NCBI GenBank assembly: GCA_963693315.1
Contig: OY856186.1
Span: forward strand, 70,950,019 to 71,014,018
Source of the DNA: Diogma glabrata
Lineage: Eukaryota; Arthropoda; Insecta; Diptera; Cylindrotomidae
DNA: 64,000 nt
Direction: 5' to 3'
In this document: positions 26,182-37,957 of the stretch, in pieces
How the letters are laid out: each line of letters begins with the position of its first letter
How positions within the stretch are numbered: the first letter of the stretch is position 1
Position numbers and translations under genes: made by a program
The notes under the pieces: model-generated
The model's database searches: none
Seen by the model: the letters and a program-made list of their open reading frames with translations, nothing else
Told to the model about the DNA's origin: nothing

Positions 26182-28127
26182 TTGAAGACTTTGTAACTTT
26201 TGAACGTTTAAACGTCAAATAACTGTCGGACAACACTTTCTTAACGACAAGAACGATAATTGGTTTACAAAGACGAATATAAAAATATGGAATGTCACAA
26301 TAAACTACAAAAATGATAAGTTCCTTTACTATCGTATCTTTACAACAATAAAAAAATTTAGATTTAGCCTGTATTAAATAAAACCACATCTAATCAGTGT
26401 ATTTATATTATAAGTACATAAGTAAAACTAAAATATCGTAAGCAAAACACTTATAAAAATTTGAATAAATATGATAATGTTGGAAAAAAATCAAAAACAT
26501 TTGTTACAATAACGTTAGCAAAATTTTCATACAGGTTTCTATTTTTGTTTTCACTTCCAGTTTACAAAATTTAATCCATAAACGTTCACAGTTGGAAGTA
26601 AAACAGTTGATGCTGAAAGGTCAACTTAAATTACTTCAAAGAAAAATATAATATAATATACACATTCTAATCATATTGTTATGAATTCGTGATTGTTCAA
26701 TAAATAATTGTTGTTATTGGGATCGAACAAAAATGAAATCGACAATAGTAGTTCGTATAACGATGCCAAAATGTACTAAATTTCACCAAAGTATGAAATT
26801 TGTAAGCATACGAGTGGGAATATGCATTTTGTCGAGTTATACACTATACTTTTTCTACGTCATTTAGGGTGCGTTCCTCTAAGCACTCAAGACAATCATA
26901 CTCACGACCGCTGTTTTTTTTCGTTCCACTTGCTTCTGAGCGTTACAATTGTAAACTCAAGTGGAATGGATTATGTGATCGTTTTAGACGTTGACGCAAA
27001 AATACAAATGGCGAGTCTGAACAAATAAAGTAGAAGCTACAATTTGTTAGTCTTATCAATAAACTTTAATAATTATGGCGTACGCACAATAAAAAAAACT
27101 TTTACATATGAGATCCAAGTTTATATGAAAATTATATTGAGTAAAATAAGATTTTTGACAAATTTACTTTTGTTTTCGCCATCTTTAAATTTGAAAAATG
27201 GCGCTAAACTTATCAACACTCACTTCAACCCACCCTTTGAGATGGGTCGTTGTGAGCTTGATGTGAACGAAAGTTATGACGTCATTAGTGACGTTTTCAC
27301 TGCGACCACAACAACTGTCGTCGTCAAGAGGAACGGTTGAAGGGTCATTTTGTGCGTTGTGAACGCTAAGTGGAACGTACATTTGGGTAGAGCTGAGTCT
27401 GATATAAATGGGTTTGTTTCAATTTTTTTTTACATTCATTTTTTTTTATTTACTTCAAATTTCAATAAAAAAACGTTCTGTAAAAGAAAATCTTATTTTG
27501 TTACGAACGGTTCTTCCTATGTAGCTGGGGGTAGTTTTTAAAAACAACGGCTTTCATTTATGTTCAATTTAATATGTATGTCATGAACTACTCGATGGAT
27601 TTTTAAAATTTTTGTTTTGATTTAAAGGTAAAGTTCTTTTGGATAAAATTAATTAAAGTTTCAATTTTTGTTCTAAAAAACAAAATATGAAAGAAATAAT
27701 AAGGGTTGAAGGGTTGATATCCTCGTTGTTTAATTATTTATATTAAATATATATATGAAAGTTGTACTTCAAATAACTACCCCTAGCTCAAGAACTACTT
27801 CACGGATTTAAATAAAGTTTATTGCGTTTTGAATGTAAAAAGAAGTCCTTATAAATAAAAATAATTAAAATTACAATTTTTGATAATTTGTTATAAATAA
27901 ACAAATAAAATAATAAGGACTTCAGGGTTAATAATTTTATATCTTCGTTATTTTTTTACATAGTGCTCAAAAATTGAATTTTGGCGATTTTGTTTGGAAA
28001 TTATAAAAAATTTTCAATAAATTTTTACCTATAAATATAAGGCAAAACTTTTTCAAAAATCGTTTAAAATCATTCAAAAATCGCAAAAAGCCAAGTTTTT
28101 GGTGTTATGTATAAAAAAATTTAAAAA
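26182..28127. other. No gene recognised; possible MITE at ~26867-27385
   Basis: AGGGTGCGTTCCTCTAAGC at 26867 has a weak inverted counterpart, GCTAAGTGGAACGTACATTT, near 27366, suggesting a ~520-bp TIR element. Short open frames here show no family features. The rest is plain AT-rich DNA. Confidence 0.35.
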
Positions 28128-28185
28128 AAAAGTCAGACAAGTGCGAATAAAATTCGCTCGCCAAGGGTTCCGAGAATGTAAAACA
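28128..28185. repeat. Dispersed AAGGGTTCCG repeat, copy 1
   Basis: The run AAAGTCAGACAAGTGCGAATAAAATTCGCTCGCCAAGGGTTCCG matches 33715-33765 in order and spacing. This phrase style is widespread in insect repeats. The parent element is not determined. Confidence 0.55.
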
Positions 28186-28924
28186 ACACAATATCAAAAA
28201 TAATTGACAAAAAGTTGTGTTGCAATGTCTTTATATTGCCAGACTATAGACGCATAACAAAATAAATGTTCAATAGTAAATTACAATCGCATACGTACAT
28301 ATATATTTTTCAAAAATCACACCAAAAATGTTGCTTTAGGTTAAATTGTATCCATAGCTGTTTATGGTAACTCAAGAAAGATTCAATTACACCAGCTTGT
28401 AAATGGTTTAAATTTAATTATTTTTTCGGTCAATCAAGTGTCGAAATTTAGGGGGGTGTAGAGACTATACATACTAAAAATATTTTAACGTATATAACGT
28501 ATATATTTAACGTATATTTTAACGTGTATTAATAACCGTCATTACTTGATCGTAGCCTAATATACTATTATAATAAATTATCAAAACTAGAAGATTTGAT
28601 TATCTTTATCAAAACAGACAGGCTTTACCTTAAAACAAAACCAAATTTATGGTGGGAAATCAATTCATTATGTGAGAGTTTTACTCAATAACTTTTTGAG
28701 CAATCAAATTAGAACCCGAGTAGGAACTGCCAATATCAAACAAAGAACCAATCAAGCCTTGGCTAGTTAACTTTGGTTTTGGACTGAGCCAAGACTCAGT
28801 TTATTATATTATGCGTTATTCACCAGGTCAATGCATTGTAAACATGTGCAAGCCATATTATGTTTATCTTTATTTTTATATATGTTAGTCTTTCCACAAC
28901 CTCTTTCCACTTGGAGATCAGGGC

Positions 28925-29105
28925 GAAAAATTGGTTTGGTAGACCTGGCCCAAGTCTTATTTGCCAGATTTGGCCCAAACCCGGATGGCCAGACTTGGTC
29001 TCAGGACATCAGTCGAAGCTTGGTCCAAGCTTGGGCCGCTTGAAAATCTTAAGCCTGGCCCAAACCCCAAGAGCTGTGGTGCGGGCTTGGTCCACGCTTG
29101 ATCTA
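28925..29105. repeat. GC-rich TGGCCCAA/CTTGGTCC repeats
   Basis: TGGCCCAA, GGCCAGA and CTTGGTCCA variants recur about ten times in 180 bp in both orientations, in sharp contrast to the AT-rich flanks. The overlapping open frames are translations of the repeat. Confidence 0.6.
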
Positions 29106-29130
29106 TTAGCTTTTTCTTACTCGGAAAATA

Positions 29131-30434
29131 AATAAAAAAGAAGGCAGTGTTAAGGACTGCCTACAGAAGTGAAAACTAAAATCTGTGAAACAGCTGTGTT
29201 TTTTGTCTGTTTTCCAATTATTGTAGCATTGCAAATTAAAATTTCAGAATGTTTAAATTAAAATCATTAAAATTATTCTGGGTTTCACATCTATCAGCAT
29301 TTAAAGCAACTATTATATACATTTTTATATTTAAAATAATCAAAACATATCATATAAAAATTTGCGTCTATCAACACCTTAGAAAGCATGAATTGTTGTG
29401 GGACCTTGTTCTTAAAAGTTTTTTATGTGTTGTTGTGACATACCTTGTAATTTCTACTACCAAACACATTTTATTTAAAAAAAATAGCGTATTATCAAAG
29501 AATATTCCATAACTTAGAGTAAGGGATGGTATAGTTGATTGAAAATACTTCATCCGCCAGCACCCCTAAGATATCACTTTGGCTAATGAGATTGGACTGC
29601 TATTGCCAGTGATAGACGATATCACAAGATAACCCATATGCCAATAGCAGGGACTAAAGTACGCGTGGTTGTCACACCCATAGATCAACAATTTTAAATT
29701 TTACAAATCTCCCTGCGGTAAGCTAAGTAAATTCATTGGTATTAATGCGCATTGTTGCCGTTTGCAAATCACTATCGGCTAAGTGTCACTATTTTTAATT
29801 ATTTTATTTATCATGATTGCCATCCATGTTTAATCATACATAAGCTATGCTTCTTTATATAGAATTTATGCGATTTCCGTGTCGTAATTGTGAGCATTAA
29901 ATCGATATAATCGATGTTATCAAGTATCAAGTTTCAAGTATTAAGTTTTCACTTAATTTTAGAAACATGTATTACATACAATTTCAAACCAACAATTTTG
30001 ATATACAAATGTAATTGTTTCAGGTTATACTATCTTTCCTACGTTCAATATTTATTTAGCATGATAACTAGTATGCATATTGCAAAAGACAGTAGCAATA
30101 TAACTTTAAAAAACTGCATTATAGATCAATTTTTTAAAATCCGTAAAAAGAAATTTTTATTATTTTTATGAATTCATGAATAAAAAAAATAATTTTAATG
30201 GTATTTAATAAAAATTAAAAAAAAAACAATAAAAAAAATGTACCAGTCCAGGAATTGAACTCACGATCTACAGAGCATCAGTCGAGCGCGATATCCACAT
30301 CGCAATTTCAAACGTTAAGAAATGATGGATGTGTTTCATATTTAAAAATATTTTGCTGTTTTAAAAATTGATGATATGAATATATAGATTTTACTCCATA
30401 TAAAATTTTGCAACGCGGCTAAAGAAGTTTTCAC
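29131..30434 (-). mobile_element. Helentron-like non-autonomous element, copy 1 (tentative class)
   Basis: On the minus strand it begins GAAGTGAAAACTTCTTTAGC (30434 side; GAAGT-GAAA-ACTTC is itself a hairpin) and ends with a subterminal TTTTCACTTC, a GGCAGT...ACTGCC hairpin (29140-29158) and a short T run. Subterminal inverted repeats plus a 3' hairpin are Helentron/HINE features. Copy 2 lies at 43871-48985 on the plus strand and matches piecewise between its insertions. Internal cargo includes a tRNA-like stretch (30240-30310) and the 3' end of a LINE (29359-29485). There is no Rep/helicase ORF. Homology between the two copies is secure, but the class is less so. Confidence 0.55.
29359..29485 (+). 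pseudogene. LINE 3'-end fragment inside the Helentron-like element
   Basis: GCGTCTATCAACACCTTAGA, GTTGTGGGACC, CTTAAAAG and ATGTGTTGTTGTGACA follow in the same order as the last codons and 3' UTR of the minus-strand LINE at 37958-40417. The same fragment is in copy 2 (46185-46300), so it was present before the copies separated. Confidence 0.65.
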
Positions 30435-30908
30435 TTCAAAAATAATTAAATTAATTAATTAGAAATATACTTCAAATAGTCGTATTAAAATAATTCTTTT
30501 AATTATAACGGGCAAGACTCATTAAAATTTATAAATGAATGTTGAATTTTTTACTTTATTATTTTCAACAACTGTAACCATGGTATTATTTTTCGTTATT
30601 ATTTGTTGTTACATAACAAAACCTGCTATTTCATATGCCATTTGTATTTGTTGAAATTTAATTACCTTTTCGTGACAATGACTATCATTAGAATATTGGA
30701 TTGTTTATGATTTTATTACGGACAATTGAGTATTAAGTATGTATTTAAAGTTGCTGCTACCTAGTAGATTTAGAATAAGTAAATGAAAAGATGTAAATTA
30801 AATTAACAAAAACTGTATCATAAGTAACAATTTCAAGTTTGGTCGTACAAAATTTTTTTCTACAACTGAACCAAAATTTAACATTCTATAACAATTTATA
30901 GTAATGAG

Positions 30909-31483
30909 GTCTATAGAGCAAGAGCCCGCGACGGCCAGACCTTCGTTATTTTATAAAAGCTGAAAGTTTTTCGACGCATACCCCCTACTAAGGTAGGAAC
31001 GATTAGCGACAAACGAAGTTTGGATCATGGTGGCTTTGGCAGGGAGCAGGGAACAAAGGGGCCTCCAAAGTTTCGTGAAAGTATAAAAGCTAATTTTTTT
31101 ATATATTCTTCGGGATAGTATTAGAAGTCACGTCACCCATTGCCAGACACTCACTACCGTGGTAGCCCCTACCAGACACCCTTTAACTTTAACAAATTGA
31201 TAAAGCTTAAGGGTGTCTGGCAGGGGGTTGCCACGATAGTAAGTGTCTGGTAATGGGTGACGTGACTTCTAATACTATCCCGAAGAATATATAAAAAAAT
31301 TAGCTTTTATACTTTCAAGAAACTTTGGAGGCCCCTTTGGAACCTGCTCCCTGCCAAAGCCACTATGATCCAAACTTCATATGTCGTTAATCGTTTCTAC
31401 CTGAGTAGGGGGTATGCGCAGAGAAACTTCCAGCTTTTATAAAATAACGAAGGTCTGGCCGTCGCGGGCTTTTAGTCTACTAG
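30909..31483. mobile_element. Foldback element, ~285-bp arms
   Basis: Both ends carry AGCCCGCGACGGCCAGACC in inverted orientation (30921 and 31452-31471), and the arms match nearly throughout to a centre near 31196. It is GC-richer than the surroundings and has no ORF. No clear target duplication was identified. Confidence 0.85.
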
Positions 31484-31619
31484 ATTTTACAACAGTTTTT
31501 TACTTTCATCATGATTTTAAATGCAAACAAAGACGATCAATGAACCATGTCTTATTCGTACAACATTACTTAAGAATAAATTAATAAATACAAAATATTA
31601 CTTTCTACTAGAAAAATAG

Positions 31620-31765
31620 TAGATTATACACCAAGGACAATAAGTGCATGTTTTTCGCCCGAGGTGTGTTTGGCGCCCGAGGGTGAAGCCTGAGGGCTAC
31701 ATATCAGTGAGAGAAATAAATTGCTCTCTCCTGGGGTGTATACTATTTTTTGCACGACCATAATG
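31620..31765. repeat. Palindromic cassette with TTTTTTGCACGAC end, copy 2
   Basis: It matches the cassette at 3051-3175 in order: TATACACCA, AAGTGCATGTTTTTC, CCCGAGGGTGAAGCCTGAGG, GCTCTCTCC, GGTGTATACTATTTTTTGCACGAC. No recombinase frame lies next to this copy. Confidence 0.7.
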
Positions 31766-31975
31766 CATAATATTTAACACGAAAATCTCGTCATTTAATG
31801 AGAACGAAAATTGGACAGTTCATTATCGTAACTAGCATTGTTGTCAAGGCTTGAATATTTATTGTATGTTTTTCTACTACCCACCCTTAAAAAGTCTAGT
31901 TGTTCAATGTTGATTCACTGGATCGAAAATTAGGTTTGCATTTCTGAGTAACGTTGCATTTTATATTAGGTTTTA

Positions 31976-32011
31976 GTAGGCACGGTATCGGCTTTCGGAT
32001 ACCGTGCCTAC
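31976..32011. repeat. Perfect 14-bp-arm hairpin
   Basis: GTAGGCACGGTATC (31976-31989) and GATACCGTGCCTAC (31998-32011) are perfectly complementary with an 8-bp loop. A weaker outer pair, CTGAGTAA/TTACTCAG, flanks it. A transcribed version would resemble an intrinsic stem-loop, but nothing suggests a function. Confidence 0.8.
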
Positions 32012-34320
32012 TCATTACTCAGAACTTATTGAACTACAGATTTGAGAAAATACAAACTAATGGAAGATGTTCGAGCTATTCTGGTAAGCCAAACCAACTA
32101 ACTCGCTGTAGTATTTTTGTACGAAAAACAAATTATATGCGCTATATAAAATGATCGAGATATATGTCGGTTGACAAATCCTATATAAAACGTAAGTAAT
32201 TTTTAAATCCTTGAAAGATGTTTTTAGACCTAACATCCATTTTGGTGTCCGTTGGTATTTCAAAGTTCTACATGGCAACTTAGTAGGCTTGTTGCTAAAT
32301 CCACTTGTTTTCAAATGTGTTTCAAATCTGAAAAGTTTCCTTAATATTATAGAGCACCAAATATTAATCAAACCACACAACAAAACACTGTGTTATATTT
32401 CCCAAGTTTTTTATTGAACTCTTAAGACACTAAGTCTTAATATTAAAAGATAACGACATTTGGAAATTAAATTTAATGCAACCACAAAGCAGAAAGTTTA
32501 AAAAATTATTTATCAAAACCACATAACTGCAAATTTCGACATCATAATCCGACATATGACAGCATATCAAAACAACCACTTCTATTTTCAACTCAACCAA
32601 TATACTTATTTATCAACATTTAGTATCAAAACCATGAAAAAATCTAACCAAAAAAATGCTAAAGTTTGGAAGAATGCAAGGTAAAGTTGTTAAGAAATTC
32701 ATCCTAAAAGTGATTATCTTAAAACTAAACCTTTGGTTCAATATCAAAATATTAACGTACCTATAAAATTCGTTAATGCAATATTTCCATTACTTATTTT
32801 ACTTAATTAAAACTTATTTTTTAAACAACCAATATTTTTAACGTTATCTAGAAAATTTATTCATTTTCCGAATACAAAATTTATTAATTATTATCGTTAT
32901 AAATCATTTTTTATTTTTTTATATTTTGAGACACAATCACAAATTTCAATTAAAATCACAAACAATTTTTTTTTTAAATATGAATTTTTAAATATTTTAA
33001 TAATTTTTTTTTGCTTGATACACTTTAATCATGTGCGCTTCACATTCACTTATTTATATACACACATAATTTTGTTTATATTCATAACACAAAAAAAACA
33101 TTGAACAAATCATATCACTAAAATCACTGAGCACTTCCGAAACAAACAATTCAAAACACAAATTCAAACTGAAAATACATTTATTTTGATTAGAAAATAA
33201 CCCCAAAAACAACGTTTTTCCCATGTCGAAAATTTCATTGTAGTGCTGCTTTTTTGTTTGTTCTGTTCTTAAATTAACGAGTCGCCGCAGATTCATTTAT
33301 AAATAAATAATTGGAATGAAGGAGAAATTATTGTAGGAAAACTGATTTACTTAACAGTGTACGGAGTAGATTTTTTAGTTTATTATTTTTTGTAAATAAA
33401 TATTAAAATTTAAATGAACTTTTGATTCTAAAAATTTTAATTTCATGTTTATATTTATGTTTTTGTCTGTTAAATTAGATATTTAATTGGAACACTGGAG
33501 TTATTGGATATAAACAATAGTAATAAATTCAGCAATGATATATTGTCACGTATTCCAACCTTACTTCGAATTGGCCTTACTCTCAATTCGATAAACGTAA
33601 TTTCCAAATCTTATTCTGCATTCGATATTCACGACACAGCATTTCGTTTATTATTAATTTTCATTTAACATAATCACATTCCGTTTAAATTATTTACATC
33701 ATCGCAATCTAATTTTTAAAAAAATCAGACAAGAGCGAATATAACTCTTTCGTCAAGGGTTCCGTGTTTATAAAATTCTATGAAAATAGTTTTCTCAAAA
33801 ACAGAATTTTAGAAATTGTTCAATCAATTGTTAATTGTTCAATTTTTTCCTTTTGTAATGTTCGAAGTTAAGTGGGAGAGGGACAGAAATAAATTTTTAC
33901 ATTTTTGAAAATGAGTAGAAAACTGTGCTTTCGAAAAAGCATTCAATCATCAATCCTTACATATGACAAAAACCTTTCGTCAAGGTCAAACATATTTTTT
34001 TTTTTTTCAAAATTTCAACTCCAAACCATTCCAAATAACATTTGAATTGTTTTACAAATTGTTCATTATGTAATATTAAAAATAATTAAATATATGTAAC
34101 CTGACCCGCAAGGTAGAAATATTGGGATAAAAATATTATTTCAAAAATAATAAATACTCTCTAAATAAACTGATGTGGAGAAATTTAAAAGTTAATCAAA
34201 GACAATAAATATTTAATAATTAAAATTTTTTTTGTAACACATGAACAAAAAATATCACATTTTGTTCTAAAATAAAATAAACAAAAAATATATAATTCGC
34301 ACATATGCCTACAATAGCTA
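32012..34320. other. No gene recognised
   Basis: AT-rich DNA with one dispersed AAGGGTTCCG repeat (33715-33765, match to 28128-28185). The 108-residue minus frame at 32057-32383 shows no family features or codon bias. Confidence 0.4.
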
Positions 34321-34524
34321 TTTATGTATTAAAGGCGTAAAGTATGTCTTTTCCGCTTGAGAGTAAAATTGTTGGTCGAGGCGTCAGCCGAGAGAAAGAA
34401 TCACTCGAAACCAAAAAAGATACTTTATGCCCGAATTGCATACAAGATTTTTTGTACGAGTAAGATTCTGTATTATTTGCATGAATAAAAATACATATAT
34501 TTACACAAAATATAAATTCTTTCA

Positions 34525-34557
34525 CCGATGATGGATATTTTATATCCGAAACGCGTC
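34525..34557 (+). other. CGATGATGG...CCGAAACGCGTC stem (hammerhead-like, degenerate)
   Basis: GATGA, a TGGATAT-TTT-ATATCC stem and GAAACGCGTC stand in hammerhead order, and GCGTC would supply a GUC cleavage triplet. The conserved U of CUGA reads C, and no good stem I is visible. Confidence 0.25.
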
Positions 34558-35234
34558 TGATATTTATATTTTAATAAAAAGTTGTTTGAAAAATATTATT
34601 TTTGTTAAATTATTAAATTTAATAATTTACTAAACAATAGTAAAAAATTTTTTTAGAAAATTATTTTATCCAAGTAGTTTTTCGAAATAATAGTAATAAT
34701 AATAACTTTTCTGCACTCGAGTACCACAATACAACATATCGAAACTCGTTTGAGTGCGGAAAAGTGAGTTATTTCCTCACTGATTTTTCATTTCAGCACT
34801 GCTTTTTCATTTCGGCTCTGCTTTTTCATTTCCGCACGTGTAATACCTAATCATTTTCGAGGACGGTAGTGTTTTTAAAAACGCATAATTTTACATAAAA
34901 GTGAAGAAATCAATTGTCGTTGAAGCCAGTGTGTTCAAGATTTGTTGCATTGCACCTTCAAAAATAACGTGCAGTCTGTTTTCTAGGTGTCCTGCTAAAA
35001 GAACAACAGCTGATCTTCGTTCATGTTTGGATGGGGCATAAATGAATTTGCCATTGTTGCATATGTATCTGCCGGTATTTAATACTCTGCGAGTGAGGAT
35101 ATTTACACTCGATAATAATATATTTGATTTGCATTTTATGTTTTTATAAACTAAAAATGATTGTCATCAATTTTGAATTAAATGAAATTGCAACTATATT
35201 TAAATGTTTTGAAATAGTTTTATATTTTACCAAT

Positions 35235-35325
35235 ATTACCAATTTTACCAATCTTACCGGTAATTTTACGGTAAAATTACCACAAATATATTTTACCGGT
35301 AAATTTACATCTGTAGACTCGGGAG
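35235..35325. repeat. TACCAATTT/TACCGGTAA palindromic repeat tract
   Basis: TTACCAAT, TTACCGGTAA and TTTTACGGTAAAATTACC repeat across ~90 bp just past the point where the recombinase reading loses family resemblance. It may be an insertion scar or an expanded palindromic site. Confidence 0.5.
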
Positions 35326-35672
35326 CGTCCTTCAAGAAATTGTAGATTTTTTCAATGGTGAAGATTCTTGATTTCTTCGCAAAATAATTGTCATTTTTAC
35401 GCTTCAAAAGAGCTCGCAAATTGTTGAATTTATAGATATCGATGTTGTCCTTCACGTTCAACGTGGATTTTAACATTGAGTAAATGCTCCATGTAGTTGA
35501 CGATTTCATATCGGTATCGAAATAAGCAAGCAACTTATTTTCGTCAGTCACTTTAATTTTTTTTTTTCGCTGCACCATTGTTTGAACGCTCGATACGTTT
35601 TCTCGTATTTTTCTTTGGATCTTTCTTTTCTTTCTGCTGCTCCTTCTAAACCGGAATCCTCCCCTGAGCTCA
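35270..35672 (-). pseudogene. Crypton-like recombinase N-terminal region, truncated
   Basis: The minus-strand start MSSGEDSGLEGAAERKERSK (35672) leads to YRAFKQWCSEKKK. A frame change at the A-run near 35555-35566 continues into VTDENKLLAYFDTDMKSSTTWSIYSMLKSTLNV, the same helix order as the 3389 copy, then RALLKRKND and SRIFTIEKIYNFLKDAPE. Catalytic-domain sequence is absent: the frame runs into the TACCGGTAA repeat tract. Only the presumed DNA core-binding domain survives, so no activity is possible. Likeness to the first copy was judged by eye from shared spacing of K-Y-E-K, W-C, Y-SMLK and KKS-IFT. Confidence 0.55.
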
Positions 35673-35897
35673 TTTTTTGCAGTTTGCAGTTTCTCAATAA
35701 AATACACGCGAAATGAAAACACATTTGTAGTGTGGGAACAATCAAGAACAAATAACGTTTTTTTCTTGCATATAATCCAACTTACATATTGTCAAGGCAT
35801 TGTTGATCGATCAATACTTCGCGTAGTTTTTTTTTTAGTGATTTTTTGTAATTTTTTTTTATTTTTTGTCTATTGTGGTACTCAAGTGCAGAAAACG

Positions 35898-36009
35898 TTG
35901 TGTGCAACTAGTTTTGAAATGAATTTTTTTCAGCACACGTCCTAATTTTCAATACTCGCTCGTTAGGAATAGTGCTGAAAAAATCTTCATTTCAAAACTT
36001 GTAGCACAA
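35898..36009. repeat. Inverted repeat, ~47-bp arms
   Basis: The arm at 35898-35945 mirrors 35963-36009 with a few mismatches, and the loop contains ACTCGCTCGTT. A partial third copy of the arm occurs at 36311-36360. Confidence 0.75.
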
Positions 36010-36887
36010 ACTACTATTTTGCAAATCCGAATCACAATTCAACGACAATTTCGATATTGTCAAAAAGAGAGATTTTTCCGCACTGTTTTATTTTTCCGCA
36101 CTGTTTTATTTCTACGCACTGTTTTCTTTGATTTTTTTCGGCACTGTTTTAACTTTCTGCTTTGTTTTGTAGAAGTGAAAATTAAGAACATATGGAAATT
36201 TTTCTCAATGCTAAGTTTATATTAGAAATGTTTACTTATATCTTAATATGAATGTAGATTATAAAAAATTTGGTTGCAGAATAATTTTGTTTAATTGTGA
36301 TTCGGAATTGCAAAAAACGTTGTGTACAACTCGTTGCACAAATTGATTTTTTCCGCATGCGTCGTAATTTTGTCCAACGAGGCGAAGCCGATACACAAAG
36401 TACTAAAGGCATTGTTATTTCAATTTTGGGCATTGTACAATTTTGGCATTGTTATTTCAATAGGAAAAAAAGGTCCGCTTTACGAACAATTTTTGAATCA
36501 TAAAAGTGCATTTTATGGTTTACTCGTACAAAATAGTTATTTTCTTTATTTGATCATCTTCTCTTCCTAGTAAGCAACTCTTATGCGAAATAAGTGTTGA
36601 ATTTCATTCGATAAAATAAAAAATTTGAATCCGACCATTTTCAATTTTCTTGAAAATATACGCGTAATCGTTAGTATGTACATATATTATAATAAAAATT
36701 AAGACGCGTTTTGTATCTTTTTATTTTTTTCTAATTTTGATGCGGTTGGCATTTCTTTAGGAATTTTGAGACTCGGAAAATTTAAATTGTGCTTGAATGG
36801 GTTAGCCAAACCTAATAAATTTTACTATTGTTTGAAAGGTACTAAGAAGATTTTACAAAAAAGATTACACTGAGAAGAAATAGTTAT

Positions 36888-37020
36888 TTATATCACTATA
36901 ATAAAAAATTAGGGATTTTGGGACGAGCAAAAAGGTTGTGGTGCGAAGCGATAGCGGAGTACCGCAATTTTGAAAGTTCCAAAATCCATTTTCAGTCCGA
37001 GTAAAACATTAAATTTTTTC
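36888..37020. repeat. Palindromic cassette, GGACGAGCAAAAAGG type
   Basis: GGATTTTGGGACGAGCAAAAAG, a GCGAAGCGATAGCGGAG centre and a mirrored TCCAAAATCC...GTCCGAG give a layout like the cassettes at 3051 and 34333, although the words differ. The relationship is tentative. Confidence 0.35.
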
Positions 37021-37957
37021 TTCAAACGTTTTTAATTTAATCTATTATTTAATAAAATTTGAAAATATTCAACATTTAAATTATATTTAATTTACATCTC
37101 AAACTAAATGCAAGCAATCATTTCAATTTTTTGTCAAAGAATAATAAATTTTTCTTATTCAAACTTTAATTTTTTAGGACTGCTACCATGACAACTAGAT
37201 ACAATACATAAATTTTGTAAAATATATCCAAACAAAAAGTGCAATTTTTTGTCCGGCTGGAGAAAATAGTGCATTATAATGCAAGAACGTAAAGCTAGGT
37301 TTTAATGAAATTCTTTTAAAATTTAAAGCAATTTTAATAAGGTATATTTTATTCAGTGTTTCACTATTTTTACTACTATAATATACAGGGTGAGTTTTTT
37401 AAAAAATGCCAGGCTTTTATATCGAGAACCATGCTAGGTTAAGCGTCGAGGGGGACGTCCAATGGTAATATTGAATGACCTTGAAACTCATAAGTATTGG
37501 AGATATATGCCAAAATAGGTTTTTTTTAAATTAGAACCTATACATTTAAGGTTTTTTTTTAATTAAGTAAATCAAACTACACACTTTTTGCTTACAAATT
37601 TTTTTTGTAAAGTGTACGATTTTGTAGATATGATGAAAATTGATTTGCACTAAAGCAAACGTGTCTTCGCTAAGTTCTTCAGAAAAAAAATAAAATTTCG
37701 ATAAATTAAAAAAAAAACAATGAAAATCATTCATTAATTTAAATATTATTGCATCGTGGTCTACTGCGTGAAATTGATTTTCGTTTTTTTTTGATTTATT
37801 GAAATTTTATTTTTTTACTATAGAACTTAGCGAAGACACGTTTGCTTTAGTGCAAATCAATTTTCATCATATCTACAAAATCGTACACTTTACAAAAAAA
37901 ACTTGTAAACAAAACGTGTGTAGTTTGATTTACTTAATTAAAAAAAACCTTAAATGT

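Larger units (their letters stand above)
34446..36535. mobile_element. Second Crypton-like element bounded by inverted GTACGAG motifs (proposed)
   Basis: TTTTGTACGAGTAA (34450-34463) and its inverse TTACTCGTACAAAATAG (36520-36535) enclose the recombinase remnant at 35270-35672. A palindromic cassette with GTCGAGGCGTCAGCCGAG (34333-34440) precedes the left motif, paralleling 3051-3175. Internal features are CACTGxTTTTTCATTTC subrepeats (34775-34840), CCGCACTGTTTTATTT subrepeats (36068-36150) and an inverted repeat (35898-36009). The boundaries are inferred. Confidence 0.35.

Noticed and set aside
32057..32383. 108-residue minus-strand frame
   Set aside because: No recognisable motif, homologous repeat or codon bias; length within chance for this region.
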